Notes under the pieces: model-generated
What the model was told of the DNA's origin: nothing
Databases searched by the model: none
The model's input: only the letters and a program-made list of their open reading frames with translations
Position numbers and translations under genes: made by a program
Part shown: positions 52,344-62,794 of the stretch, one piece after another
How the letters are laid out: each line of letters opens with the position of its first letter
Numbering within the stretch: position 1 is the stretch's first letter
From: Candidatus Kuenenia stuttgartensis
Lineage (GTDB): Bacteria > Planctomycetota > Planctomycetia > Planctomycetales > Planctomycetaceae
DNA: 64,000 bases
Direction of reading: 5' to 3'
NCBI GenBank assembly: GCA_945904015.1
Contig: CAMDPK010000003.1
Location: 33,390-97,389 of the forward strand

Positions 52344-53588
52344 TCAGTTTCCACGCCCGATGGACAAAATCGGTTTCACCAACGACGGCAAATAAACATC
52401 GCGAAACGCGGTGAACTCGCGGTCGCAAGTCTGTTGAGCGGACATCGTCGCGGCACCGAATCGGATGGCTTGCTGAATTTGTCCGTCTCCCGCGACGCCC
52501 AGTTGTCGAGTCAGATCGAGCACTTTTTTCACCTGCGGATCGTCCTGAATCCGCTTCTCGATCTCTGGCCGAGCCTGCTTGGCATCTTCGCGTTCGGTGT
52601 GCTGGAAGATCGTCCGCCACGAACCGTCTGCCAGTTGCGCGACGAATTGTGTCGTCACGCTCGCCTGTTGAAAGTCGCTCGCCAGTTCCAGTCGCGTCAC
52701 GCGGAAGCCGTTCCGCTTTTCCGACTCGGCCGTCTGAATCGCCTTCGCCAGCGACTCGGTTTTCGCGGCATTGTTCCGGCCGTTCTTCGCGGGACGCTCA
52801 CCGAGCAAGTCACCGAACTGCGATTGCAGTTGCTGCCGTAGCAAGTCGACGAGAAGTTGGCCGACATCCGCTTGAGCCTCTCTTTCCGCGCGAGCCAGCA
52901 CGTCGCCGGTCCCTTGAAAATCGAGCCGCGGTCCCAGCGCATAATCCGCCAACGCTCGCCGAGCCGCCCACTCATTGTCGGACTGCTCGCGAGCCGGCAC
53001 CCGCTCGATGAACGACAGCGGCCAGCCGACCGGAGACACGTTGTGCGCCTTCAAGTCGCGCGACAGCTCCTCCACCGAACGAGCCTCCGCGCGATCGAGA
53101 CCTTCCGCCCACGCCCACGTCAGCAATTGCCGATGTTCCGGCGTCGCAGGATCCACTCGTGCGACATCCTTCATCGGCAGCGTCAGCCACAAAAAGTCCG
53201 GATCAAACTTGTCGGCCTTCGCCAACTCGGCCTGCACGTCGTCCAACTGCTGTTTGAGAAAAGCCGCGATTGCCGCATCGCCGGCGGGTTGCGGTTCGGT
53301 TGTCAGCCGCCGCAAGGCTTGCTCAAGCCCCGACTTGTTGGCGGCGATGGTCTGCGGTCGAGATGTCAGGTGCAGCTTCGCGTTCGTCACCACCAACCAC
53401 TTCGCCGAAACCAGCAGCGTGACCGACTTGTCGGAATTCTCGAACAGAACGCCGCGCAGTTTGGCACCATTCCGCAATGTGACGTGGTCGCCCGCCGGCC
53501 GATCTGCCGCGTCCGCCGTGGCTGCCAACGTGACGAGCACCGCCGCGATTCGCAGCCAAAGTCGGCGACTCATTTTTGGAACTGGCAT
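52344..53588 (-). CDS. Secreted protein of unknown function
   Basis: The 414-residue product has a signal peptide ([24 protein letters not shown]); ATG 53588 or 53573 could be the start. After it comes a short beta-strand motif ([24 protein letters not shown], like an SH3-type or Sm-like fold), then long helical regions rich in Ala, Arg and Glu. I do not recognise a named family beyond that. It is divergent from gatB with about 110 bases between starts. Confidence 0.7.
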   Translation of the reverse strand: MPVPKMSRRLWLRIAAVLVTLAATADAADRPAGDHVTLRNGAKLRGVLFENSDKSVTLLVSAKWLVVTNAKLHLTSRPQTIAANKSGLEQALRRLTTEPQPAGDAAIAAFLKQQLDDVQAELAKADKFDPDFLWLTLPMKDVARVDPATPEHRQLLTWAWAEGLDRAEARSVEELSRDLKAHNVSPVGWPLSFIERVPAREQSDNEWAARRALADYALGPRLDFQGTGDVLARAEREAQADVGQLLVDLLRQQLQSQFGDLLGERPAKNGRNNAAKTESLAKAIQTAESEKRNGFRVTRLELASDFQQASVTTQFVAQLADGSWRTIFQHTEREDAKQARPEIEKRIQDDPQVKKVLDLTRQLGVAGDGQIQQAIRFGAATMSAQQTCDREFTAFRDVYLPSLVKPILSIGRGN

Positions 53589-53695
53589 GCTTCAAGACCT
53601 TCCCTCAACGCCCCGCGTCTGTGATTGCAACCCAGCGACGCCTTTGCTGCAATCCCGCAGGCTCATTTCGCTGCCGCATCCTCAAGAAGATTTTC

Positions 53696-55210
53696 ATGCA
53701 CTACGAAACCATCATTGGCCTGGAAGTTCACGTCCAATTGCAGACGCAGACGAAAATCTTTTGCGGCTGTTCGTCGGCGTTCAATCCCGACAATCCGAAC
53801 ACGCAGACGTGTCCCGTGTGCCTCGGCCTGCCCGGTTCGCTGCCGGTGATGAATCGGAGGGCATTTCGGCTGTCTTTGAGGACCGCGCTGGCCCTGAACT
53901 GCGACATCGCCCGGTTCACCAAGTGGGACCGCAAGCAGTACTACTATCCCGACCTGCCGAAGGGCTATCAGATCAGTCAGTACGATTTGCCGTTCAGCAG
54001 CAACGGCTTTGTCGAGATCGACACTGACATCGAGAAGGGCGAAACGAAGACCATCCGTCTGATTCGCGCGCATCTCGAAGAGGACGCCGGCAAGAACATG
54101 CACGACGAATCGGGCCGAGGACATGACAGTCTCGTGGACCTGAACCGCGCGGGAACGCCGCTGTTGGAAATCGTCAGTCAGCCCGACCTGCGATCGGCGG
54201 CCGAAGCCAAAACGTATCTCGAAGAATTGAAGCTGTTGCTGACGTACATCGGAGTCTCTGACTGCAATATGCAAGAGGGTTCGCTGCGCTGCGACGCGAA
54301 CGTCAATCTGTGGGTTCACGGCGACGACGGCCAGAAGATCGCGACGCCGATCGTCGAGGTCAAAAACCTCAACAGTTTTCGCGGCGTCGAGCAGGCGATT
54401 GAGTTCGAGGTCGCTCGACAGATCGCGGAATGGGAGCGGACACACGCGAAGCTCGGCGACGTTGCGAAGCAAACACGCGGCTGGGACGCGAATCGCGGGG
54501 CGACCTTCGCTCAGCGCGGCAAAGAAGAAGCCAGCGACTACCGCTACTTCCCCGATCCGGATCTGACGCCCGTGACGGTCAGCGACGAGTTCTTTGCCGA
54601 GGTCAAAGCGGAGTTGTGCGAACTTCCGGCCTCGCGTCGTCGCCGCTATCGCGTGGATCTTGGTTTGTCGCACTACGACGCGGATGTCATCGTCTCGCAA
54701 GGTGATCACTTCACTGGCTATTTCGAGCAAGTCGCGAAGCTCTGCGGCGACGGCAAGCAAGCGGCCAACTGGCTCACGCAGGATGTGCAACGCGAACTCA
54801 ACGGCAGGTCGCTCAGTATCGACGCCTTCCCGATTCGCCCCGATGTCCTGGGCGATTTGTTGCAGCGAGTCACTGCGAATCAGCTCACGGTGAAGAGTGC
54901 CCGTGAGGTCTTCGAGGCGTTGCTGGCCGACCACGACACTGCTCACGAAAAGGGCAGGGGAGCCGACCTCAGCACCGCTCGTGCCGACCAGATCATCGCC
55001 GAGCGTGGCCTCGCCGTCGTGACTGACACGAGTGCGATCACGAAGGTCATCGCGGACGTGATTGCTCGCAATCCGAAGCCGGTCGCCGATTTCAAATCGG
55101 GCAAGCAGGCCGCCGCCGGTTCGCTGATCGGTCAGATCATGAAGGAACTCAAAGGAGCCGACGCGAAAGTCGTGCGGCAAATGTTGATCGACGAACTCAG
55201 CAAGTCCTAA
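53696..55210 (+). CDS. gatB: Aspartyl/glutamyl-tRNA(Asn/Gln) amidotransferase subunit B
   Basis: Start at ATG 53696 ([27 protein letters not shown]); an in-frame codon far upstream is not conserved. The 504-residue product has all GatB features: [36 protein letters not shown], the RCDANVN motif and the C-terminal YqeY-like tail. GatB binds misacylated tRNA and catalyses kinase/transamidation steps with GatA and GatC, making Gln-tRNA(Gln) or Asn-tRNA(Asn). GatA and GatC are not beside it. Confidence 0.95.
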   Translation: MHYETIIGLEVHVQLQTQTKIFCGCSSAFNPDNPNTQTCPVCLGLPGSLPVMNRRAFRLSLRTALALNCDIARFTKWDRKQYYYPDLPKGYQISQYDLPFSSNGFVEIDTDIEKGETKTIRLIRAHLEEDAGKNMHDESGRGHDSLVDLNRAGTPLLEIVSQPDLRSAAEAKTYLEELKLLLTYIGVSDCNMQEGSLRCDANVNLWVHGDDGQKIATPIVEVKNLNSFRGVEQAIEFEVARQIAEWERTHAKLGDVAKQTRGWDANRGATFAQRGKEEASDYRYFPDPDLTPVTVSDEFFAEVKAELCELPASRRRRYRVDLGLSHYDADVIVSQGDHFTGYFEQVAKLCGDGKQAANWLTQDVQRELNGRSLSIDAFPIRPDVLGDLLQRVTANQLTVKSAREVFEALLADHDTAHEKGRGADLSTARADQIIAERGLAVVTDTSAITKVIADVIARNPKPVADFKSGKQAAAGSLIGQIMKELKGADAKVVRQMLIDELSKS

Positions 55211-55299
55211 CCCGACTTTCCCCTTGATCTCCGGCTGTCAGTTGAGGGACAGTGCCGCTCTGGAACGATCGAGTAAGTCCACAGCCTGGAGAAGTTGTC

Positions 55300-55542
55300 A
55301 TGGCGGAATCAATCGCTGAAAACGACTCGTCGGATGCGAAGGAATCGTCGCCCGCGAAGCTGGGATCGTCCTCGTCGAGATCGGCCCGACCATTGAAGAC
55401 ACCTTTGACTCGTAAGGGGATGACCCCACAACGATTCATTGACGCGATCAACGCCGTCGGCACGATCTCAACGGAAACTCTCGACGCGATGGAAAAGGCG
55501 ATCGAGGAAGGCTGCGGGAAGGTGACTGCTCATGGCGGATAG
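55300..55542 (+). CDS. Putative antitoxin of a VapBC-like module
   Basis: ATG 55300 follows GGAG. The 80-residue product (MAESIAENDSSDAKESSPAKLGSSSSR...) is Ser/Ala-rich at the start and ends with a helical segment (MTPQRFIDAINAVGTISTETLDAMEKAIEEGCGKV). It overlaps the PIN-domain toxin gene by 11 bases, the usual order and coupling of toxin-antitoxin modules. It is not a clear member of a named antitoxin family, so the role is inferred from gene order. Confidence 0.7.
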   Translation: MAESIAENDSSDAKESSPAKLGSSSSRSARPLKTPLTRKGMTPQRFIDAINAVGTISTETLDAMEKAIEEGCGKVTAHGG

Positions 55543-55930
55543 CGTGTTGCTCGACACGAACATCGTGATCGCCGCGACGCGGCGAGATGCTCGCGTGAAT
55601 GCGGAGTTCGCCTTGGCGAAGAACGTCTTTGTCCCCGCGATCGTTGTTGGCGAATTGCTGTACGGTGCTCACAACGCTCAGCATCCATTCCGAGAATTCG
55701 CAAAGGTGGAAGCCTTTTTGACGAGTTTGGACGAGTCGGCAATTCTCCCCTGTGATCACGCGACGGGGCAGGTTTACGGGTGGCTCAAGTTTCAATGCAC
55801 CTCCATCGGCCGGCCGATTCCAGAGAATGACTATTGGATCGCCGCACTCGCGTATCAATACGACCTCACTTTGGTCACGCGCGACGGACATTTTCGAGAC
55901 ATCAGGGGTCTCGACGTTGCAAGCTGGTGA
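55532..55930 (+). CDS. PIN-domain ribonuclease (VapC-like toxin)
   Basis: The 132-residue protein is a full PIN domain. Acidic metal-binding residues are Asp8 in LLDTNIVIAA, Glu41 in VVGELLYGA and the Asp in ENDYWIAALAYQYDLTLVTRDGHF. VapC toxins cleave tRNA or rRNA when freed from the antitoxin. ATG 55532 lies within the upstream gene, giving translational coupling. It ends 48 bases before the ion channel gene. Confidence 0.88.
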   Translation: MADSVLLDTNIVIAATRRDARVNAEFALAKNVFVPAIVVGELLYGAHNAQHPFREFAKVEAFLTSLDESAILPCDHATGQVYGWLKFQCTSIGRPIPENDYWIAALAYQYDLTLVTRDGHFRDIRGLDVASW

Positions 55931-55978
55931 TGATTGCCCAGATCGGCCAACCACGATTCGCGCTCCCGAAAGGATGAC

Positions 55979-57244
55979 ATGTCGCGCGATCTCAATCACC
56001 GTAGCCGAGACCGAATTTGGGAGACGCTGTTGGCTGCTGGAATCATCTGGATGGCGGTCGATGTTCCGTGGCAAATGGAGTTTGGCGCGCACCAGCGGTT
56101 CCTCGGGAAAGTCGTCGAAAATGCCGTCACGTTGCTGTTCGCGGCGGATGTGTGGCTGCGTTGGCGGCATTTGTTGGCTGGTCGTGGAGCGGCGACGACG
56201 GCTGCCATTCGTCGCGAGTCGCGTTGGTGGTTGTTGTTTGATTTGCTGGCGGCGATTCCGTGTTCGTTGTTTGGCGGGCCGGCGGGGTTGCTGGCGATGC
56301 GGCTGACGAAGCTGCCACGCTTAGTGCAGTCGATGCGGCAGTGGCGACAGCGAGACATTCACAATGCTGGGCTGCTGCGGCTGGCGTTCTTTGTCTTTTG
56401 GATGTTGCTGATCGCTCACTGGATCGCTTGCGGCTGGGCCGCTCTGCGCGAGCGGCTGCCGGACGATGACGAGGCGATGCACTATTTGCGGGCGCTGTAT
56501 TGGACCGTCACCACGCTGGCGACGGTCGGCTACGGTGACATCACTCCCGCCAATGCCGGGCAGATGTTGTACGCGATCATGGCGATGCTCTTTGGTGTGG
56601 GGCTGTACGGCTACGGCATCGGCAATGTCGCGCACATGCTGGCAAACATCGACCAGGTCCAAGCGCATTACCACTCCAGCCTGGACCGGCTCTCGAATTT
56701 CCTGCGCTACCGCAAGATCCCGCTCGAGCTGCAACGGCAAATCTACGACTACTACGCCTTCTTGTGGGAACGGCATCTCGGCTACGACGAAGCGATCATT
56801 CTCAGCGAACTGCCGGAGCCGCTGCGCATCGAAATCGCGATGGCCATGAAGCGCGAGTTCATCGAGAAAGTACCGCTGTTTCACGGAGCGAGTCCGCAGC
56901 TCATTCGTGAGATCGCCGTCGAGCTGCGTCCCGCGTTGTTTCGGCCGGACGATTTTGTGTTCAAGGCGGGCGAGATCGGCCGGCACATGTATTTCATCAG
57001 CAGCGGAGCCGTGGAAGTGATCGCCCCCGATGGCCAAACCGTGCTGACCACGCTAACCGACGGAGCCTTCTTCGGAGAGATCGCGCTGCTGTTCCAGCAA
57101 CCTCGCTCGGCCAGCGTGCGAGCCATCGACTTCTGCGATCTGTACTCGCTCGACAAAGAGACGTTCGAGCGGATTCTGTCGTTCTTTCCCGACTTCGCCA
57201 CCCACGTCCGCGAAGAGGCGCAACGTCGGCAACAGCCTCGTTAG
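55979..57244 (+). CDS. Cyclic nucleotide-gated potassium channel
   Basis: ATG 55979 has AAAGGA upstream. The 421-residue protein has about six membrane helices. The selectivity filter TTLATVGYGD marks K+ selectivity, followed by the S6 helix and a C-linker (YHSSLDRLSNFLRYRKIPLELQRQIYDYYAFLW). The cyclic-nucleotide-binding domain at about 290-400 has FGEIALLFQQPRSASV, the phosphate-binding cassette. S4 contains several basic residues (RLTKLPRLVQSMRQWRQ), suggesting voltage sensitivity. The overall form is like the bacterial CNG/HCN-type channels. A strong palindrome follows its stop codon. Confidence 0.92.
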   Translation: MSRDLNHRSRDRIWETLLAAGIIWMAVDVPWQMEFGAHQRFLGKVVENAVTLLFAADVWLRWRHLLAGRGAATTAAIRRESRWWLLFDLLAAIPCSLFGGPAGLLAMRLTKLPRLVQSMRQWRQRDIHNAGLLRLAFFVFWMLLIAHWIACGWAALRERLPDDDEAMHYLRALYWTVTTLATVGYGDITPANAGQMLYAIMAMLFGVGLYGYGIGNVAHMLANIDQVQAHYHSSLDRLSNFLRYRKIPLELQRQIYDYYAFLWERHLGYDEAIILSELPEPLRIEIAMAMKREFIEKVPLFHGASPQLIREIAVELRPALFRPDDFVFKAGEIGRHMYFISSGAVEVIAPDGQTVLTTLTDGAFFGEIALLFQQPRSASVRAIDFCDLYSLDKETFERILSFFPDFATHVREEAQRRQQPR

Positions 57245-57300
57245 CACGACGCGCCAGCGAGTGGTGTTTCGAGATCAATCACTCGCTGGCGCGTCGTGCT
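57243..57300. terminator. Palindromic hairpin after the ion channel gene
   Basis: The 21-bp arms 57243-57263 (AGCACGACGCGCCAGCGAGTG) and 57280-57300 are perfect, with a 16-base loop. The stop codon TAG (57242-57244) touches the left arm. It lacks a T-tract, so it may be a dispersed repeat used as a terminator. Confidence 0.7.
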
Positions 57301-57466
57301 GGTCGATCAGCACAATTTTCGCAGATTGAAACATTGGCCGGGCGTGTCGCCAAACTCTGGCAGGCTTGCAGTCAGCAAGCTCATTCCGTGAACTGCTCAC
57401 CAGACAAGCCGCTCAACAATGCGGCCGGGTCTTGTCACCGTCATTTTGTCGGGAGGAATGAAAATC

Positions 57467-59464
57467 ATGTCGCGGTTCCAAACTCTGGTCGGCCTCTTGT
57501 TGGTTCTCACGACAAGCCTCATTCCGGCGGCCGCCGCTGAACTCGATTTGAAGGCGGAGCTGTCTCGGCCGATCATCACTCCGCAGACTTCGCTCGAAGA
57601 AGCGCAGGTCTTTCTGGAGCGGCGCATCCCGCAACTTCCAGTAGTTAAGACGACGAAGGACTGGGACGCCCTGGCTGCGAAGTGGCGGCAAGAGGTGCTC
57701 GACAAAGTGGTCTTTCGCGGCGAGGCGGCGAAATGGCGCGATCATCCGCTGGCGGTTGAGTATCTCGGCGAGCCGATGCGCGGGCCGGGATACGTCGTGA
57801 AGAAACTGCGTTACGAGTGCCTGCCGGGAATGTGGATTCCGGCGTTGCTGTACTTGCCGGAAAAATTCGCCGATCGACAGGTGCGGAAGCGAGGCGACGA
57901 AGTCCCGGTTGTGCTCAACGTCAACGGTCATGACGCGAACGGTAAAGCGGCGGACTACAAACAGATTCGCTGCATCAATCTCGTGAAACGCGGCATGATC
58001 GTGTTGAACCCCGAATGGTTTGGCATGGGGCAGTTCAAGCAGGATGGTTTCAATCACACGAAGATGAATCAGCTCGATCTGTGCGGCAGCAGTGGCATCG
58101 CTCCGTTTTATTTGGCAATGTCGAAGGGACTCGACCTGCTTTTCACGTTTCCGAATGCCGATCCGAATCGAGTCGCCGTCTCCGGCCTGTCGGGTGGCGG
58201 TTGGCAGACGATCTTCATCAGCGGCCTCGATCCGCGCGTGACGTTCGCCAATCCGGTGGCCGGCTATTCGAGCTATCTCACGCGAGTCCGCAGCAACACC
58301 GATCTCGGCGATTCGGAGCAGACGCCGTGCGACCTGGGCAAGTACGTCGATTACATGCACCTGACCGCGATGCGAGCACCGCGTGCCACGCTGCTGACCT
58401 TCAACGCGCACGACAACTGCTGTTTTGCCGCAGGTCACGCGCTGCCGCCGCTGCTCGCGGGTTGCCGACCGATTTACACCTTGTTCGGCGAGACGGACCG
58501 GCTGGTCACACACGTCAATCACGTTCCCGGCGATCACAATTTCGGACAGGACAACCGCGAAGCGTTCTACCGAGCGGTCGGAGCATTCTTCTACAACGGA
58601 TCGAAAGACTTCGACGCCAAAGAAATTGAGTGCGCGGCGGGCGAGGTCAAGAAGCTTGATGAGTTGCTCGTCAGCGTTCCCGACGACAACGCGACATTCA
58701 CGTCGTTGGCGAAATCGTTGGCCGAAAAGTTGCCGCGTTCGGACGAAGCGCCCGCGAACAAGTCGACGAAGCAAGATTGGCAAAACAAGCGACGGAAGTT
58801 GCTCGCGGAACTTGTGTCGGCGAAGCACTTCGAGGTGGACGCTGAAGAAGTGCAGTCGGCCGACGCCGCTGACCAACAAAAAGCCGGCACGCAGATTCAG
58901 CGCTGGCGATTGCACCTGAGCAACACCTGGACGGTCCCCGTTGTTGAACTGACTCGCGGTGAATCGCAAGGGACGACGGTGGTCGTGGCGGATGCCGGCC
59001 GAGCGGCCGTCGCCGACGACATCGAAAAGCTGTTGGCCGCCGGTCAGCGAGTGCTCGCGGTCGATCCGCTGTTCTTTGGCGAATCCAAAATCGTTGCCCG
59101 CGACTGGCTGTGGGGATTGATGCTCGACACCGTCGGCGACCGGCCGCTGGGAATCCTCGCCAGCCAATTGGCCGCGATCGCCCGACACGCTCACGACACT
59201 GACCGCTCCGGCCGCACCGTGACGCTGCACTCGATCGGCCCGCGTTCGGGAGTCTTCACCCTCGTCGCCGCCGCGCTGGAACCGCAAGCCATTGGGCAAG
59301 TCACTCAACAGGACGCGATGACCAGCCTGAAGCAGCACGTCATCGAAGCCAGTCGCGGAGTCAACGAAGCACCGGAACTTTTCTGCTTCGGCCTGCTGGA
59401 ACACTTCGACGTCCCGCAGTTGAAGGAACTGGTGGCTCCGCGAAAGATCGAAACGATCAAGTGA
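57467..59464 (+). CDS. Exported alpha/beta hydrolase (acetyl xylan esterase/prolyl oligopeptidase-like)
   Basis: ATG 57467 is spaced 10 bases from GGAGG; ATG 57458 is too close to it. The 665-residue protein has a signal peptide (LVGLLLVLTTSLIPAAAAE). An alpha/beta hydrolase domain spans about 90-370: VVLNVNGHDANGKA, nucleophile GLSGGGWQT and GDHNFGQDNR near the likely catalytic His. A second domain follows (400-665). The 3' end overlaps the convergent PhoD-like gene by 8 bases. A secreted esterase or peptidase of the planctomycete type, substrate unknown. Confidence 0.82.
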   Translation: MSRFQTLVGLLLVLTTSLIPAAAAELDLKAELSRPIITPQTSLEEAQVFLERRIPQLPVVKTTKDWDALAAKWRQEVLDKVVFRGEAAKWRDHPLAVEYLGEPMRGPGYVVKKLRYECLPGMWIPALLYLPEKFADRQVRKRGDEVPVVLNVNGHDANGKAADYKQIRCINLVKRGMIVLNPEWFGMGQFKQDGFNHTKMNQLDLCGSSGIAPFYLAMSKGLDLLFTFPNADPNRVAVSGLSGGGWQTIFISGLDPRVTFANPVAGYSSYLTRVRSNTDLGDSEQTPCDLGKYVDYMHLTAMRAPRATLLTFNAHDNCCFAAGHALPPLLAGCRPIYTLFGETDRLVTHVNHVPGDHNFGQDNREAFYRAVGAFFYNGSKDFDAKEIECAAGEVKKLDELLVSVPDDNATFTSLAKSLAEKLPRSDEAPANKSTKQDWQNKRRKLLAELVSAKHFEVDAEEVQSADAADQQKAGTQIQRWRLHLSNTWTVPVVELTRGESQGTTVVVADAGRAAVADDIEKLLAAGQRVLAVDPLFFGESKIVARDWLWGLMLDTVGDRPLGILASQLAAIARHAHDTDRSGRTVTLHSIGPRSGVFTLVAAALEPQAIGQVTQQDAMTSLKQHVIEASRGVNEAPELFCFGLLEHFDVPQLKELVAPRKIETIK

Positions 59465-61058
59465 CTGCGCCAATGACCTTCGTGTAGGAGTGCTGTTTTT
59501 CTCCTTCGAGCCACCAGCGTGCCCACAGCTTTTGGTTTTTCTCGCCAGTGCTTGCGGGAGAAAACTCCAAGGCCAGCCAATTCCGTTTCGGCAACATGCG
59601 GCGTCCGGAGTCTGGCAATTCCAGCATGCGTTCCGTGATCCCGCGTTCGACTTCGTTCTCGAAACCGGCAAACAGCTTGTCCAACGCCCACGTCACGAAC
59701 GCTCCGCCCGACGGATGCACGATGCCCGTGCTGATGAGTTGCGTGATCGTGGCCGCCTCGCCGACATGCTCAAGCCGAGAGGATTCCGCGAGTCCCATCG
59801 CCGGCACATGCACGTCACCAGAGAGGATCGTCACTCGTGTCCGGCAGTTCGTCGCGAAGTCGAATAATTTGCGAATCAGCCGGCGTCGCTCACCCATGTG
59901 CGGCCGGCTGCGCCAGTGATCGCGCATGTCGTCTTCCAAGTCCTGGTGACCTGGGATCAGTCCCAAAAGTGCCTCGGCATATTCGAAGCTCGGATAGATG
60001 ACGGGGATGCTCGACATGACCAGCAGGTGGCTGAGTCCATCGGCGTTTCTGTTTTCAGGTTTCGTCCGGTCACCAAAACTGTCGAGCACACCGATGAGAT
60101 CGTTCCAGGTCCGAGTGGACAGGATCTGCTCCATGCTGCGTTCGCTGCGCAGGTCGGGAGCCAAAATGCCGACGTTGTCGATGCGCCGAAACCAGGAGAA
60201 TCCAGGATTGTTCGGGTTGGGCCAATTGCCCGCTGGCACGGGTCCAGTGGATGAAATCCTCTGCTGAAACACACGGAACCATTTCCTGGCGATCTGAAAA
60301 ATCGCTTGCGGGATCGGCGCTGCCAACCATTCCGCGTCGTACGACCCCCAACCGTCGAAGATGTCGTGATCATCCCACATCATCAGCGACGGAATGCTGG
60401 CCATCGCTTGGGCGACCGGAGCAGCCGACTTGGCCGACCAACGACTGCAATAGATGGCCTTGAAATAGTGCTCGTCGATGGCCTCGATGATTTTTTTTGG
60501 GACAGGCTTCTCCTCGACCTGATCTTCGGGATCGAGTTCGCTCCAGCGCTGAAGTTCGGGAATCGCCGCGAAGACCGAGTCACCATAAACTTGATCTCCG
60601 CCCATCAACAACAGGTGGAAGTGAAGATCATCTCCGCGCTCGGCGTCGCCTTTGTGTTTCTCAAGCAAATCCTGCCAGCGTTCGAGCGGAGTGGACCCTT
60701 TGGGGATGCCCTTGACCGCCGCCGGCGACGAGAAACCGTTGCACGAGGTGTAAGCCATCTGCAACGAGGTTTCTTGGCCAGGGACAAAAAAGATGTTCGA
60801 TGAACCCGCCACTTCATACTTCACGGTGGCTTCCGACTTGCCGGCCGGGCGTAGCACGTCGAAATCGAATCGCAGCACGACTTGTTTCTTGAACTCTGCC
60901 AACGTCGCCGGCTGCGACACGCTTTGTGGCGGCTGAGCGTTCACAGAGTACGTCAGCGTCGGATTTTCGGTGGAGTCCACGACAATCAGAGCCGACACTT
61001 TCCAAGTCTTCGCGTCGGAACCACGGAATCCCAGAATGGGACCGAGAGTCAGTGCCAT
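59457..61058 (-). CDS. PhoD-like phosphatase (metallophosphatase fold)
   Basis: The 533-residue protein starts MALTLGPILGFRGSDAKTWKVSALIVV without a signal peptide. A beta-rich N-terminal part precedes a PhoD/alkaline phosphatase D domain: MAYTSCNG, LLLMGGDQVYGD (metal Asp and Asp), SLMMWDDHDIFDGWGSYD, and ILSGDVHVPAMG (metal His). It probably hydrolyses phosphodiesters or phosphomonoesters. It converges with and overlaps the hydrolase gene by 8 bases. Confidence 0.85.
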   Translation of the reverse strand: MALTLGPILGFRGSDAKTWKVSALIVVDSTENPTLTYSVNAQPPQSVSQPATLAEFKKQVVLRFDFDVLRPAGKSEATVKYEVAGSSNIFFVPGQETSLQMAYTSCNGFSSPAAVKGIPKGSTPLERWQDLLEKHKGDAERGDDLHFHLLLMGGDQVYGDSVFAAIPELQRWSELDPEDQVEEKPVPKKIIEAIDEHYFKAIYCSRWSAKSAAPVAQAMASIPSLMMWDDHDIFDGWGSYDAEWLAAPIPQAIFQIARKWFRVFQQRISSTGPVPAGNWPNPNNPGFSWFRRIDNVGILAPDLRSERSMEQILSTRTWNDLIGVLDSFGDRTKPENRNADGLSHLLVMSSIPVIYPSFEYAEALLGLIPGHQDLEDDMRDHWRSRPHMGERRRLIRKLFDFATNCRTRVTILSGDVHVPAMGLAESSRLEHVGEAATITQLISTGIVHPSGGAFVTWALDKLFAGFENEVERGITERMLELPDSGRRMLPKRNWLALEFSPASTGEKNQKLWARWWLEGEKQHSYTKVIGAVT

Positions 61059-61242
61059 AATGATCCCTCACAGTTGAACGAGAATAAGTCCGATCGAAAG
61101 TCAAAACGCAAGATATGGAACAGCCTGGACAAATTCGAGTCATCCGACAGTTCAAACATGATCTCCCACCGTGACTCGACGAGGACGGAATTGTTTGGCA
61201 ACCTCTGCGATCTTCTCTCCCTGTTCAGACCGGAGACATCCG

Positions 61243-62700
61243 ATGCTTTACCGACGAATCCTCGCAGGACTCCTGTGCGGCCTGCTGCTGAATCTCTTGG
61301 CCACGACGCTGCTGGCTGCCGAGCGTCCGCCGAACGTCGTGCTGATTTACGCCGATGATCTCGGCTACGGCGACCTCGGCTGCTACGGAGCGAAAGGCTG
61401 GAAGACGCCGAACCTCGACAAGCTGGCGGCGGACGGTGTGCGGTTCACCGATTTCTATGTCGCTCAAGCGGTCTGTTCCGCGTCGCGCACGGCGCTGTTG
61501 ACGGGGTGCTATCCGAATCGAATCGGCATCCTCGGCGCGTTGGGGCCGCAGAGTAAGAACGGGATTCACGACGGCGAGACGACGATTGCCGAAGTGCTCA
61601 AGCCGCGCGGTTACGCGACGGCGATCTATGGCAAATGGCATCTCGGCCATCATCCGCGCTTCCTGCCGGTGCGGCACGGATTCGACGAATATTTTGGTTT
61701 GCCGTACTCGAACGACATGTGGCCGTATCACCCCGGCGTCGCGAACTTGCCGTGGGAGGAGCGGCTCAAGCGCTGGCCGCATCTGCCGCTGATCGAAGGG
61801 GACAAGATCATCAACCCGCAGGTCACGGCCGAGGATCAGCCGAACCTCACGACCTGGTACACCGAGCGGGCGGTGAAGTTCATCGAGTCGCACAAAGCTC
61901 AGCCGTTCTTCGTTTATGTGCCGCACTCGATGCCGCATGTGCCGCTGTTCGTTTCGGACAAGCAGCGTGGCAAGTCGGAGCAAGGTTTGTTCGGCGACGT
62001 GATCCAAGAGATCGACTGGTCCGTCGGCCAGATCACCGCGACGCTCGGTCGGCTGGGCCTGACGAATGACACGCTGGTGATCTTCGCCAGCGACAACGGC
62101 CCGTGGCTGACCTACGGCAATCACGCCGGCTCGTCCGGCGGCCTGCGCGAAGGCAAAGGGACGTCTTGGGACGGCGGCGTTCGCGTCCCCTGCATCATGC
62201 GATGGCCCGGCAAAATTCCAACTGGCTCGGTCTGTCGCGAGCCGGCCATGACGATCGACATCCTGCCGACGCTCGCTGAGCTTTGCGGTGCGGAGTTGCC
62301 GAAGCGTCCGATCGACGGCCTCGACATTTGGCCGCTGATCTCCGGCCAACCGAACGCGAAGTCACCGCACGAAGCGTTCTACTTCTACTGGGGCCAACAC
62401 CTGCAAGCCGTCCGCAGCGGAAACTGGAAACTGCACTTCCCGCACGACTACATCTCGACCACTCCCGACAACGTCGGCGGAGACTCACGCCCCGGCAAAC
62501 CGGCTCAGAAGAAGATCGAACTCGCCCTGTTCGACCTCGAAGCCGACCGCAACGAAACCACCAACATCGCCGATCAACACGCAGACGTCGTCGCGCGATT
62601 GACAGCTCTCGCCGACAAAGTGCGCGTGGACCTGGGTGACTCGGCGACAAAGCAAACCGGTTCGGGTGTCAGAAAATCGGGACTACTTGAATCACCGTGA
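61243..62700 (+). CDS. Exported arylsulfatase, Cys-type
   Basis: ATG 61243 follows CGGAGA. The 485-residue protein has a signal peptide (LYRRILAGLLCGLLLNLLATTLLAAE) and the sulfatase core: NVVLIYADDLGYGDLGCYG, VCSASRTALLTGCYPNR (formylglycine Cys), GKWHLGHH, HSMPHVPL and FASDNGPW. It is an N-acetylgalactosamine-6-sulfatase or related polysaccharide sulfatase by general similarity; the substrate is not determined. A second sulfatase is at 10944-12506. Confidence 0.93.
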   Translation: MLYRRILAGLLCGLLLNLLATTLLAAERPPNVVLIYADDLGYGDLGCYGAKGWKTPNLDKLAADGVRFTDFYVAQAVCSASRTALLTGCYPNRIGILGALGPQSKNGIHDGETTIAEVLKPRGYATAIYGKWHLGHHPRFLPVRHGFDEYFGLPYSNDMWPYHPGVANLPWEERLKRWPHLPLIEGDKIINPQVTAEDQPNLTTWYTERAVKFIESHKAQPFFVYVPHSMPHVPLFVSDKQRGKSEQGLFGDVIQEIDWSVGQITATLGRLGLTNDTLVIFASDNGPWLTYGNHAGSSGGLREGKGTSWDGGVRVPCIMRWPGKIPTGSVCREPAMTIDILPTLAELCGAELPKRPIDGLDIWPLISGQPNAKSPHEAFYFYWGQHLQAVRSGNWKLHFPHDYISTTPDNVGGDSRPGKPAQKKIELALFDLEADRNETTNIADQHADVVARLTALADKVRVDLGDSATKQTGSGVRKSGLLESP

Positions 62701-62794
62701 GAGCATGTGTGAGCGATACTGGGGCAACAGCGAGAACCACTCTGTTGAGCGTCAATCTTCGCTATTATCAGGAAATGAAATCTTCGAGGTTGTG

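Noticed and set aside
53663..55180. 505-codon minus-strand open frame
   Set aside because: It is antisense to gatB, which is unmistakable.
57413..59671. 752-codon minus-strand open frame
   Set aside because: It is antisense to the exported hydrolase, which has a signal peptide, ribosome binding site and clear motifs. The antisense translation has no domain.
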